Source: Atriophallophorus winterbourni
Lineage: Eukaryota > Platyhelminthes > Trematoda > Plagiorchiida > Microphallidae
Reading direction: 5' to 3'
Assembly: GCA_013407085.1 (NCBI GenBank)
Contig: JACCGJ010000639.1
Coordinates: forward strand, 62,001 to 126,000
Length of the DNA: 64,000 nucleotides
A program made the translations under genes and the position numbers. Below, one piece after another: positions 14,180 through 24,069 of this stretch (positions are counted from its first letter, which is position 1; every line of letters begins with the position of its first letter). The notes under the pieces are model-generated. The model was not told the origin of the DNA, searched no databases, and saw nothing but the letters and a program-made list of their open reading frames with translations.

Positions 14180-14890
14180 TCTTCACAAGCACGGTGAGAG
14201 GTCATCGTTTCAGTAATCAATGCAAAAATATACGTGAACAATTCAAATATATGTTTTTTTTCTTTCAAAGCAATATTTAGAACTAGTGTTTGTCAGTTAG
14301 CGTCTAATTTCCTCTTGAATCTTAAGACGTCAGGGAGATATATTATATCGTCTAGGAGCATTTCCTATGGATAATCACGGGGTTGCTCAAAAAGTCCTTT
14401 TCAATTACCCCGTATAGCTGTTTTAGGGGAAAGCTTCAGTAATTCAGTAATGTTATCTCCCGTGAAACCCTTTAGTATCTGAATAACTTCCATTAGGGCG
14501 CTTCACAGCCTCCGCTTCTTTAGTGAGAACATCGAGTTGTTTAAGTCTTAACTTACATGTTTTAACTGTCTGACCCTCAACCATCCTATTCGCAAGGCGC
14601 TAGATCTTTTCCAGGCACTCTATATTTTTCCATCACACCTTTGTTATCTAACAACAGGCATAAGGTATTGGAAACTTAAAGTTTTATCCACCATACTGTA
14701 TCGATCCGTTGTTCATAATTCTGTAACGTTTTAATTTTTGCCTGTATCGTAATCGACTGGAACGTTAAACCATTGTTGATAATTCTACTGCCGATATCCA
14801 ATCGCCTGTTTTTGGAGAAATTCCGTCTGCCATATCGGCCTATATTCATCATTCGGTCATGTTAATTTTCACATTGAAAATTTATTACAA
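14180..14890 (-). mobile_element. LINE 3'-end fragment, minus strand
   Basis: On the minus strand, the block around 14570-14640 reads like the LINE C-terminal region (RMVEGQTVK, as in the 29.5 kb element's RMIEGQRWK). The fragment stops at 14181-14203 in a motif also found near the 3' end of the 29.5-33.5 kb LINE. It is heavily degraded. Confidence 0.5.
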
Positions 14891-14894
14891 TCAG

Positions 14895-15131
14895 TAGTAT
14901 GTATGTATGAAATCACAAGTCTGATTCAGACAAAGTGCCGCACAGCCAGAGACTGTACGTGGGCTAAGATACTGTCAGATTGCCCAGGCCTAGACCGTTA
15001 AGCGGAAGGAAAATAACAATAGCAGTGAGACTCCAGCGTGTAGTCGCATGCAGCTCACTACCGGTGGCAACTCAATTTAGCACGGTGTTAGCTGCGTAGC
15101 ACGGAAGTGCTTCACGATTGCACATCCGTGC
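14895..15131 (+). repeat. Short interspersed repeat R1, copy 1 (+)
   Basis: R1 is a roughly 240 bp family recurring throughout the window. Hallmarks in order: AAGTGCCGCACAG, CAGGTTGCCCAGGCCTAGAC, GAGACTCCAGCGTG, GCAGCTCACTACCGGTGG, TTTAGCACGGTGTTAGC and GATTGCACATCCGTGC. I see no RT coding and no clear tRNA boxes. This copy forms the left arm of an inverted pair with copy 2. Confidence 0.8.
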
Positions 15132-15152
15132 ACACAATCAATAATACACTCA

Positions 15153-15390
15153 GTGCACGTATGTGCAATCGTACACTACTTCTGCGCTACGGCTAACACC
15201 GTGCTAAATTAATTGGCCACCGGTAGTGGACTGCATGCTGAAACACCCTGGAGTCTCACTACCATCTCTATCTTCTCTCGCATATCTGTCTAGGCCTGAG
15301 CAACCTGACTGTATCTGAACCCACATGCAATCTCTGACTGTTCGGCACTTTGCCTGGACCGGGCTTGTGCTTTCACACCATACCATATAC
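15153..15390 (-). repeat. Short interspersed repeat R1, copy 2 (-)
   Basis: This is a full-length R1 copy in inverse orientation, with only about 20 bp between it and copy 1. It retains all R1 blocks in reverse complement, ending in GTGCTTTCACACCATACC. Together the pair could fold into a hairpin with arms of about 235 nt. Confidence 0.8.
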
Positions 15391-15429
15391 AGAGTAAGCT
15401 GGAAACAAATGCCAATGTCATTAGCGAAA

Positions 15430-15690
15430 GTCCCTCTCCACCGCTAGGCTGCTTTTGGAGTATGTATCTGGGAATGCAGAAGACAGTAGTTTCGATACAA
15501 GGGTGACTAGGAATTCCGGTATAGCATACTATTATACCAAGGTTGTTGCCGCTAGGATGATCGAGAGATTATGTCCCTACTATCTATAATGTTTCCATAT
15601 GTTGCACGTCCATACATCTGTGAACAAATTCCAGCTCGTCACCTGTAACTGTGGCTTTTAGAAACCTATCGAAACTGTTTCAACCTGCAG
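15430..15690 (+). mobile_element. Small LINE RT fragment (tentative)
   Basis: The + strand reads ARLLLEYVSGNAE and, further on, VVAARMIERLCP. This resembles the C-terminal region of CR1-like reverse transcriptases (RPLLEY ... TRMI). It is short and decayed, so the assignment is weak. Confidence 0.3.
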
Positions 15691-16161
15691 TATAAACGAA
15701 CCTCTGATTAACACCCTGATGCCAGTTTGATCTGAGTTGTTGGAGCTCGACACTCACTGGGGTGCTTCAGTACATCCATGACTCCAATGAGTCTGCTCTG
15801 TGTCAAAACATCCCCTAATGGCGTCCGCCGCTCAAAAGACATAAAACTGTGGTATGTCGTAATGCGGGCTGTGAAATTAAAAAATATGGTAAAGGGATGA
15901 TATCCGTGTTGTTTATTCTCTGAATATTTCGGGTGTTTTCCTTTTTGCGGTGCAGAGAGGTGTATGGGTTACTTGGAACATTATTATTGTTTTCCAACGT
16001 AGATGGAACCAATTATAACGTGTGTTTGTACATTAACTCCTTGAGTAATCACACCATCTTGTCGAGCCAACTTCTAAACGCACTTACTATTGCAACCGGG
16101 ATTATTTTGTCAGCAAGACTATTATATTCGTTTATTGATCAGATGATGTGTGATGTGTTTT

Positions 16162-16378
16162 AAATCACAAACCCGAATCCAAGCGATGTGCTACACAGTC
16201 ACGGGCAGCGTTCAAGCTGAGATATTGTCTGGCTATCCAGGCATAAGCGGATATTTAAATGGAATCTGAGACTCCAGCGCGTTTCTGCGTACATCTTAGG
16301 ATCGGTGGCGAATCACTTTCGCAGGATTTTACATGTGCATTAGAGGTGTACTGCATGATTGTACTTCTGTGATTTTAA
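16162..16378 (+). repeat. Short interspersed repeat R1, diverged copy (+)
   Basis: Diverged R1 copy upstream of the PRMT7-like gene. It is recognised by the ordered blocks AATCACAAACC, GAGATATTGTC, GAGACTCCAGCGCGTTTC and GGATCGGTGGCGAATCA. Confidence 0.6.
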
Positions 16379-16379
16379 A

Positions 16380-17764
16380 ATCTTTTGTTCCCTTTGATGC
16401 CCTAATGCACCGTTTCTGCTGCCCAATTGGTATTGGAGTTCAAATAGTACAGTAGAACTAGAAGATTCGTCATGTTTTATGAGCCGTTTAAACAAATACA
16501 ATATAGAGCTGCACAGGAATATAAGCAATAAAACTGTTCAATAATAAGGCTTTCATCAAACGACTCAGCATCACTGTGATTTTAAGTGGTTCATTTTATG
16601 AATACTATGTAACCATTGTTTCTAGCTTTGTTTACTATATAGGCATGTTTTCCGCTTTGCTCACACTTCCCACATTTTCATTCTGTGCAAGCAAGAGGTA
16701 TGTTGGGATTTGATGCGGTTGGAACTACGTGGTCGCTGATAAGTTAGGCTTGTAAAATCAACCAAACTTTTGCTGTTTCTCGGGAAAAACGTAGAAAGTT
16801 TTTCTCTTTCTGTTTGCTTTGAATTTCGGTTCTCTTATTTTACGACCTATGTACTGATGTTTGCACTTTGACTGAATAATTACAAATTGGAGTTGAGGAT
16901 CCGTCCCAGCTCTACTAGGGTTTATTCATAACGCGTGGCAATACACGGTCACTTGCGTCATCAAAATTGAGGTTTCACTTCATCAAATTTTGAAAAGCTC
17001 AGAATGCTGCCAGTAAGATGTTATAACTACTATTCGCCAATTTGTAAGGGCTTCAATGGCTATCTTCATCAAATTACGTTTAATGTGTTATATTTTCGCA
17101 TGGGCGAACGAAACGTCACTTTAGCTATCTTTTAAATTTACCACGTCATGTACAAACTAATCTATGCAAATGGTTTGCGTAGGTGGGTTCAGACTATAGG
17201 CAGAAAACCTAACATTACTTTCGACCTTTCATTTACTGCACTTATATCCAGCTACCGGCCACCAGACCGTTTGTGTTTCTCGGGTAAGATAGTAATAAAG
17301 ATTTAATAAACTTTGAGAATAAATACGGTATCATGAACGTTTCTAAATGTCCGATATATTGTGTTGTGGGATAAGTGATCTACACAATACGTCGGTAAAC
17401 TAATTAGCGCTTTTAAGTCACCACTAGACAGGATTGGCATAGTCAAATCTAGAATGTTCGATCACATTCTCCTTGCGTTTACACTCTAATGCTATTTTAC
17501 CACTATTCCCAGCAGGTTAACGTAGTAGATCTTCGTGTTTGAGTCATGCGCGAATAACGGTGTTTTCAATTAGTGTTACTTTTTCGTCTTCCATTTGTGT
17601 CAATTCAGCTTTTCTATTGTTGGCTTCGTTTCAGTACAGTATATCAGAGTCTAGCGAAGTTCACCCTGTCTTGGCCTCGGTCCATTTTTAAATCCTCTGT
17701 GTTTGTTCATTTGGATTTCTTTGCTCGTCGTTCGCCCCCTGAAATTGTGTACAGAATTAGCAAA
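16380..17764. other. Region upstream of the PRMT7-like gene
   Basis: No coding similarity is seen. It must include the 5' UTR and promoter of the gene starting at 17765, but I see no clear TATA or other core element to fix a transcription start. An open frame reaches back to 17573 in frame with the gene, but the extra residues do not match the family. Confidence 0.4.
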
Positions 17765-20700
17765 ATGGCTTTTTCCAACAACCGCGAAATTGAATTCGTT
17801 CCACAGTTCAATGCTTCGATTGGTCGTATTCAGTGGAAAGCCGTTGATCCGGACTATGATTATGCGCAAGAAGTTGCCCGATCTGCTTACGCTGATATGC
17901 TACACGATTCTGATCGTAATCACAAGTATGAATTAGCCATTCAAAAAGCCGTTGATTACCGTCACCAGCGGTATCCCACTAAGCCGATCAACGTGTTGGA
18001 CATTGGAACAGGGACTGGGCTTTTATCAATGATCGCTGCCAAAGCGGGTGCAGACACCGTTACTGCCTGTGAGGCATTCAATCCTGTGGCAAAATGTGCG
18101 TGCAAAGTATTGACGGACAATGGTTTCGCGGACAAAGTCGCCGTTGTTCAGAAGCGGTCAACCGATATGAAAATCGGATGCGATATGAAAGAACGTGCCA
18201 ATTTATTGGTTGCAGAGTTGTTAGATACCGAATTGATAGGGGAATCCGCACTGGCTACATATAAACATGCGGCAAATAATTTGATCGATCCGGATGCGAC
18301 ACTTGTTCCATATGCCGCCGACCTTTATCTGCAGGTACTTATTCCATATTTCACTTTCTGTGAATAACTTTTACCCATAATTTTTATTTTTCTGTTTGAC
18401 GTATTTATACCAAACATTCGCCGTTGTTTCAATATTCTTCATTTTTGTTAAATTTCTGCTAGTATTAGAAAGTTATGAATCATGTTCAAGACCGTTTGAA
18501 CTGTCTTCCACGAGCCTGCATAAACATCCGTTCAAAAACATTTACTAAGTGAATCAGTCAGGCGGTAAATGCCTATAAATGACCACGATTTTACTGTTGC
18601 TAACTTTCCCCAGACTTTCACTCCATAAATGGTTTATCGCTTCATTCCTCTAAAACCAAAGGTGGATCAAAAGCGGATTATGTTTGGAATCATAAAATTA
18701 GCTGAAATGTGGCATAGCTTCTAATTCTGAGCTTGGCCGGCACTTCACTGGAATCGTCCAAATTGGTAACGAAGCGACAGTGTTTTCTAGGCCGAAACTC
18801 ATTATCGCCAAAACACAGTATTGTCGGTACAGCTGAAAAGTGATACAATAATACATCTTTAAATATAAGCATTTTCATATATATATATCAGTAGGGCTGT
18901 TCAAAATTTATTTAATTAACTTGCTATTATGGTGCACATGAAAATGTTGATCTTTAAAGATGTGTTATTGTATCACTTTGGTTATATCTGTCAGGTTGCC
19001 CGGGCCCAGACATATTAGACTTAAAATAGAAATGGCAATGAGACTCCAGCGTGATTCCGCTTGCAGCTCACTACCGGTGACAAATTAATTTAACACAGTT
19101 TTAGCTGCACATCACTGAAGTGCTGTACGATTTCACATCTCGCCTACTGAACAGTGTCATTCTGAGAGTGACATGGTTCTTTCTGTGAATAAACTCATTT
19201 ACAAATTCGAACACCGAGTTGCGCCAGACAATATTACAATGCATTCGCTATTGTACTTACTGTTTCCGTTGTGTATGTTGCTTGCCTTGTAACGTTTTAC
19301 TCTAATATTTATCTACAGTCGCTCTTATCTACCAAACTCTAAGAGTGTGACAACTAAAATCTGGTCACTTAACTTCCAGTCACTCTGTGATTTTGTATCT
19401 TAACACTAGCTCGTTGTACAAATGGTTTTTTCACTGGGTTCAAAGATGCTCCTTTATTAAATTATTATCCCTTGCCATATAGCCTTCAGTTTCCTCGTGT
19501 ACGAGTGTGCAATGTTGCATTTATTCTGTGCTGCACAGCTAACACCGCACTAAAGCGATTTGCTGTCGATAGTTAGATGCACGGTGAAACACACTATGGG
19601 CTCACTACTGCTGTTACCCATCCCTTTTTCTGACAACTCCCGGGCAACCTGGCAGTATGTCAGCTCGCATGCAGTCTGCAACTGTGCGGCTCTTTGTCTG
19701 ACTCCCGTTTCGTAGTTTCGTGCATCAACTCAATCAATCTAATTTGTAACATAAGTATATTCTTTTTTGCGAATGTATCGTATTTTGATTTTGCTAATAT
19801 GCTGGAGCGAAGCTGGCGTCAAATTAATTTAACTATACAAAGTTAATAAAAAAAATTGCGTATATATTGTTTGGGTTGTGTCTTTAAATCCAAAAAAACT
19901 TTGATTGAGCAACCGAATAGCGAACTAGGTGCTGTTCAACAGAATTCTTGTTATTTTCGTATTACTCAGTCACATTGAATTCATTAAATGACATTACGCG
20001 TTTGTTGTGTTAATGTAGGTTGATGGATGATTGTGTATCCGCTGTTGTCATTTTTGAGCTCCCAACAACAGAGTGTATTAATGGCTCTTTTTCAGGTTGT
20101 TGAATCCCCTTTCCTATGGGCTCACCATAAATTGAAAGATGCTACTCACGCGAAATTGATACCCTTTGATCGAAACAGCGATGACCTAAGAGAAAACATA
20201 TCGTCATGCGCGGGTGCTCCGTCCGTGTTCGACATTCAGGCTTCTGAATTAGAGCTTGTCACCGATGATGATGCCACCCTGCTCGATCGTCAGATCCGCT
20301 GTATTCTTCACGAGCCACTTTTTGTCAAGCGATTTAATTTCGCACCTCCAGCCGACCAAATCCTTCTGGAACAAACTATCCAGTTGACCCGTAAGTTTTA
20401 ATGATTCAGATCTATTTCTAATTTATGTTTGTGACTACTCATCCGTGCCAAGCCCATCGAACTATTCACAAAGTTGATCACGACGATCCATAATGGAAGC
20501 ACTGGACTCGAGTTTCGCTCTTATTTGAGCTCATCAGCAGTGTATATCGTCCGCTTCGGGTGGGTAGTTTTCTTGATCTTGCATTATATCCCAGACAGCA
20601 TTGGACAATATATTGTATCAATGCTAAATCCCAGTTGATCATAGCAATACGTATCGGAGGCATTTATTTGGCTATTTTTCATTACGCTAATTAAAAACAC

Positions 20701-23320
20701 CGTGCTCAATTGATTTGCCATCAGTACTGTGTTGACCGTGAAGATAAAAAATGGTTGTGTGTACTAAATGCTTCACTGTGCAACAGTGAAACTTGAGCTA
20801 TTCACGCCAGACACGAAGGGAAGGTAAATGGTTTCCATCCGTCTCATCGTGAAGATATCGTGGACGGACAAACTTAGAAATGCAGAAGTCCTTTCTAAAG
20901 CTGGGTTACAGAGTACCTTCACCCTACTACGACAGTCCCGCCTACAGTCTGGGTCATGTGTGCAGAATGTAAAATGGTCGTATTCCAAAAGAGTTAATAT
21001 TTCGGGGATTCTTGCTTTGGGCACACCGCCCTTGCGGTACAAAGACGTTTGTAAAAGAGATATGAAAGCTCCCTGTGAGTTGAGAAGAACGTGCTCTTGA
21101 CCGCTTGCTTTGGCGGCGCTGTGTGAAACGTCGTCTTCAAGCACAGCCTCTAAACGTAAATCACGCTGACAGCGTGCAAATGCTCGCGCTCGGCCGAGTA
21201 GTGTTTATCGCCAGGAACGCTGTGGGAAGATTGTTTCTCTCGATCCGGGTTGTTTAGCCCTTCGAAACGCCGTGGAGCATAAAATCATCATGCGCTGGCA
21301 ATGTACCTCCATGGTCGACATTGATCGGTATAGCCAAAAAACAACTGAGCTGTGTGTTTAATGACGTTGGAATCTTTGCCACTGAATTATTTCCCATATA
21401 TCTATCTTGTTTTGTGCAACGTGACCCTATCTCGCTCTGTAACACTTGTGGCTTGCGATTTCGTGAATACATTTGTACACCGTCTATCTTGTATTTTGAG
21501 TGATATACCGATCCTATTATTTTTATGCGTCTAGCTATGTTGTTCGAAGCAGATATCCTCATGCGGACAGTTAATCCCCACAACCGTTGTTCATGTTCAA
21601 CTGTAATCTTGTGGTTTGCTTGAATTGTTTTGAGCCTACATTTTTGTGCTGCGTTAAAAAGGGCGCTCCCCACTGTTTTCTCTCAACTCACATTTAACTT
21701 GATTTCTCTTTTTGTATATAATTTACCGCATCTCTCAGTTATCTTCTTCTCTGCGCTTATTTCATTTGGATGCGCACAAGTCAACTCATAAAAGCAAACT
21801 TGTATTCGGTCCAGGTTCACATAGATTTATAAGTTTCTTCAGAAACATACTACGCATTCGTGTATTCACATTCCTTGGACTCTATTATGTCTAAACGTTT
21901 TTGTGTACTGCTGTTGTCAATTGTCATGTTGTGCACTTCAATGGTACCATTCTTTCCGTTTGCACTAGACACGCGGGATGGAGTCAGGATTACGTCATGT
22001 CGTTCCGGTGTCGCACATGCTTTCATCGTCTGGTGGCGTTTGAAGATGGAGCCTTCGAACACGGTTCCCGATATATCCACAGCGCCGCGGTGGACAAACG
22101 ACCCCGAATACGCTTGGCGTGATCATTGGATGCAAGCGGTTTATTTCCCTCGGCACGCGTTACCAATTGCGCGTGGGCAACCTCTGACCATATTGTTTGG
22201 CCACGATGATTTGTCACTGTGGTTTGATTTTCTCCCTCCAAATGCGGTCCCCGGACAAATTGAACGGCCCGTCTGCAAGTGTGGTTTGCATTATTCGTGG
22301 TCCCGTAACCGACTTGCTTATATCAATTCGTCCGGATACGATTATATTCTCAATGCCGTGATCCGGAAACTTGGTTCTCAGATAAAATCTGCCAGTTCTC
22401 CTATTGACTTGATTGTTGTCTCTGACTGTTCACTTCTTCCACTTGCAGTATTTAACCAAATTGGCAAATTTCGGGTCCCCTTTTCAATCTATCATTTGGA
22501 CACTTCTTCTTATTCGAATCGTTTTTTGAAAAGAGTTTATGCTGGTCTTCCTAAGCCAACTGGCACCGATTTTCTCATTTTTCAGTCGTTAGACGAATTT
22601 CTTGATCACTACAAAAGCATATCTGTGAATCCTCAGAAATCGATTTTTGTACTTTCCGAACCCTACTCCGATTCCGCGCTTCTTCCATGGGATTCGTTGT
22701 TGTTCTATTACACAACACAAGGTCTTTCCTCCTTGAATTCCGATTTGAAACCGATGTTACTTTGTCCCGTGAGACTGCGTATTTGGGGCGTGCTGTTGGA
22801 CTTCAAAGACTTGTGGAAAATTCGTGCGCCAGTTGGTTTTGCATGTGAACACTTTGACTTGTCCGCATTCGATGAACTTGTTCAGTCGGCAATCACTCGT
22901 GCTGATGCTCTGGTTGAACCACAATCTTTGTGGGAATACCCCGGATTCGCTAGATCGACCCCGAGTATTGTTTTTGAAGCTGATTTCATTTCTGGCGCTA
23001 CGCTGCCATCTGTCTCGATCACCAGTGCTTCGTTTCAACCGCAAACCGATCGGGTTAATGGTGTGGCATTCTGGGTGGAGTGGCTAATTAGCTGCGACCA
23101 AGACGGGGAGGAGGCGTGGTACTCTCCAACGGCACCGACTAGCCCCATCGTTGTGGACAGTCTGGTCCAGTGGAATGCATCCGGTCCTCCACAAGGTGTT
23201 TATATTGCACCGCGTGAAACCCTTGTTCGTGATCCCCATTCTCATTTCCCTCCTGTTTCCATTCACGCCAAGTTCGACAACGATACGGGCGGAATTTCAT
23301 TCCAAATTACTGGCATTTGA
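17765..23320 (+). CDS. PRMT7: PRMT7-like protein arginine N-methyltransferase, 3 exons
   Basis: PRMT7 transfers methyl groups from S-adenosylmethionine to protein arginines (histones and other RG-rich substrates) and makes monomethyl-arginine. Exons are 17765-18334, 20096-20390 and 21969-23320; all introns are GT-AG and phases match (0, then 1), giving 738 aa against about 690 in human. The start ATG sits in AAAATGG and opens MAFSNNREIEF. Visible landmarks: ARSAYADMLHDSDRN (residues 39-52), SAM-binding motif VLDIGTGTG (77-85), the double-E loop ELLDTELIGE with E151 and E160, GAPSVFDIQ in exon 2, and the THW-like RDHWMQAVYF with H341-W342. A second, degenerate methyltransferase module follows (LLPWDSLLFYY, LWEYPGF, YIAPRETL near the C-terminus), the two-module plan typical of PRMT7. 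Both introns carry repeats. A poly(A) signal lies 8 nt after the stop. Confidence 0.93.
18840..18976. repeat. Imperfect 39-nt inverted repeat
   Basis: Arms 18840-18878 and 18938-18976 are reverse complements with a few mismatches; GTGATACAATAA at one end pairs with TTATTGTATCAC at the other. The spacer is about 59 bp and AT-rich. It could be a small MITE-like element or a hairpin. No transposase or clear target-site duplication is seen. Confidence 0.65.
18982..19141 (+). repeat. Short interspersed repeat R1, 5'-truncated copy (+)
   Basis: Contains CTGTCAGGTTGCCC, GAGACTCCAGCGTG and GCAGCTCACTACCGGTG, but lacks the first ~80 bp of the family. Lies in PRMT7 intron 1. Confidence 0.75.
19502..19725 (-). 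repeat. Short interspersed repeat R1, copy (-)
   Basis: Reverse-orientation R1 copy in PRMT7 intron 1. It retains GCTAACACCGCACTAAA, CCCGGGCAACCTGGCAGTAT and TGTGCGGCTCTTTGTCTGA. Confidence 0.75.
20474..20662 (-). repeat. Partial dimer of a ~158 bp hammerhead-bearing repeat
   Basis: The strand 3' of the ribozyme cleavage site (20504 down to 20474) matches a second block at about 20662-20632 in the same orientation; both end in GATCAAC and align without gaps over roughly 30 nt. One whole unit therefore runs from about 20662 to the cleavage site at 20505. Such tandem arrangement is what a hammerhead-processed, multimer-derived element would leave. Confidence 0.6.
20482..20551 (-). ncRNA. Type I hammerhead ribozyme with minimal stem III
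   Basis: Read on the minus strand, every element of a self-cleaving hammerhead is present in order. Stem I is made of GACGAU/AUCGUC (6 bp) outside and CACUG/CAGUG (5 bp) inside, with an asymmetric internal loop between them. The core is CUGAUGA. Stem II is GCUC/GAGC with loop AAAUAA. Then come core GAAA and a tiny stem III, AC/GU closed by UCGA. The cleavage triplet GUC falls at 20507-20505, so cleavage would occur between 20505 and 20504. Stem III this short is known from Penelope-like elements, retrozymes and flatworm SINE-like hammerheads. It is antisense to PRMT7, so it would act only in a minus-strand transcript. Confidence 0.87.
20695..20745 (-). repeat. Short interspersed repeat R1, small fragment (-)
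   Basis: Matches the R1 block ACACCGTGCT, then AATTGATTTGCCA, then AGTACTG. It lies in PRMT7 intron 2. Confidence 0.45.
20815..21260 (+). mobile_element. RTE-like LINE 3'-terminal fragment
   Basis: The + frame reads ISWTDKLRNAEVLSKAGL, then FTLLRQSRL, a damaged stretch, and PPLRYKDVCKRDMKA. This string of motifs is a hallmark of the C-terminal tail of a widespread group of RTE-like retrotransposons. It is fragmentary and lies in PRMT7 intron 2 in gene orientation. Confidence 0.65.
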
Positions 23321-23327
23321 ATACTCA

Positions 23328-23333
23328 AATAAA
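23328..23333 (+). terminator. Poly(A) signal AATAAA of the PRMT7-like gene
   Basis: A canonical hexamer begins 8 nt after the TGA at 23318-23320, implying a very short 3' UTR. Confidence 0.7.
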
Positions 23334-23504
23334 TTGCTTTTGATACATTTGTGCTGAAAATTTACCATGCGTGATTGTGACCCCTGAATGCACAAAATGA
23401 ATTTGAGCTGAGTGATTAAATAAAAGAGAATAAGGACATTTCATCTTTAAATCAATAACCCACAATTGGTGCAAATTGTATGTGATATTGAAGAGATAAT
23501 TTCA

Positions 23505-23765
23505 CTCTGACCGAAACCGGTAGTGGTGTGTAAGTGATGAGGATGTGAGCAACACATTACTTTGGACATCACATTTTGATTCTGTGTCTGAACATCGTGG
23601 TTCGTTGTACGAACCCTATGTAACAGTGGCTTACAAGTATAACTTTGTTTACGACTGTTACAAGGCTCACTGAACCTGATCCTACTGTCTCCACCTGACG
23701 ACAGCCAGAAATCGGTAGTGGTGTGTAAGTGATGGGGATGTGAGTAACACATTACTTCACTCTGA
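23505..23765. repeat. Duplicated repeat R2 (GGTAGTGGTGTGTAAG family)
   Basis: Two direct copies about 197 bp apart (near 23510-23567 and 23707-23763) share CGGTAGTGGTGTGTAAGTGA, then GGATGTGAG and AACACATTACTT. Related blocks occur at 41070-41105 and, reversed, at 57070-57140. The second copy is preceded by CTGACGA and GAAA, recalling a hammerhead core but without a pairing stem. Confidence 0.65.
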
Positions 23766-23879
23766 CTTGTTTGATAACAACCTCCTTGGGACAAACATCT
23801 ATCAAATAGAATGCGATGAAGGAAAGTATTGACGGTAATTTAATGTTTCGACCAATTGCTCGGAGAATATCGACACTTG

Positions 23880-24065
23880 AGTATAGAATCACAAGCCTAA
23901 TCTTGGCAAAGTGCCGCACAGTCATAGACTGCACAGGGTCTCAGATATTGTCAGGTTGCCCGGCCTAAATAGATGAGAAGTTAAACGTGTGATGGCAATG
24001 AGTCACGTAGTAATGGCATGTTTCCTCATGCAGCTCATTAATGAGTTAACATTGAAACGATTCGT
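23880..24065 (+). repeat. Short interspersed repeat R1, diverged copy (+)
   Basis: R1 blocks present: AATCACAAGCCTAATC, GGCAAAGTGCCGCACAGTCA, ATATTGTCAGGTTGCCC and CATGCAGCTCATTA. The 3' third is degraded. Confidence 0.7.
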
Positions 24066-24069
24066 TCAA

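Larger units (their letters stand above)
18335..20095 (+). other. PRMT7 intron 1
   Basis: A 1,761 bp phase-0 intron with donor GCAG/GTACTT and acceptor TTTTTCAG. It contains a 39-nt inverted repeat (18840-18976) and two R1 copies in opposite orientations. Confidence 0.85.
20391..21968 (+). other. PRMT7 intron 2
   Basis: A 1,578 bp phase-1 intron with donor CC/GTAAGT and acceptor TTTGCACTAG. It contains a minus-strand hammerhead ribozyme, a partial R1 copy and an RTE-like LINE fragment. The reading frame after the acceptor continues family residues only if the exon starts at 21969, so the open frame running back to 21860 is intronic. Confidence 0.85.

Noticed and set aside
17573..17764. In-frame upstream extension of PRMT7
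   Set aside because: No similarity to PRMT7, and the ATG at 17765 has a better context and matches the family's N-terminus.
21860..21968. Open frame upstream of PRMT7 exon 3 starting with an apparent Met
   Set aside because: The residues do not match the family, while an acceptor at 21966-21968 joins exon 2 in the correct phase; this stretch is intron.
22757..23087. Several frames overlapping PRMT7 exon 3
   Set aside because: Shadow frames of a well-supported exon.
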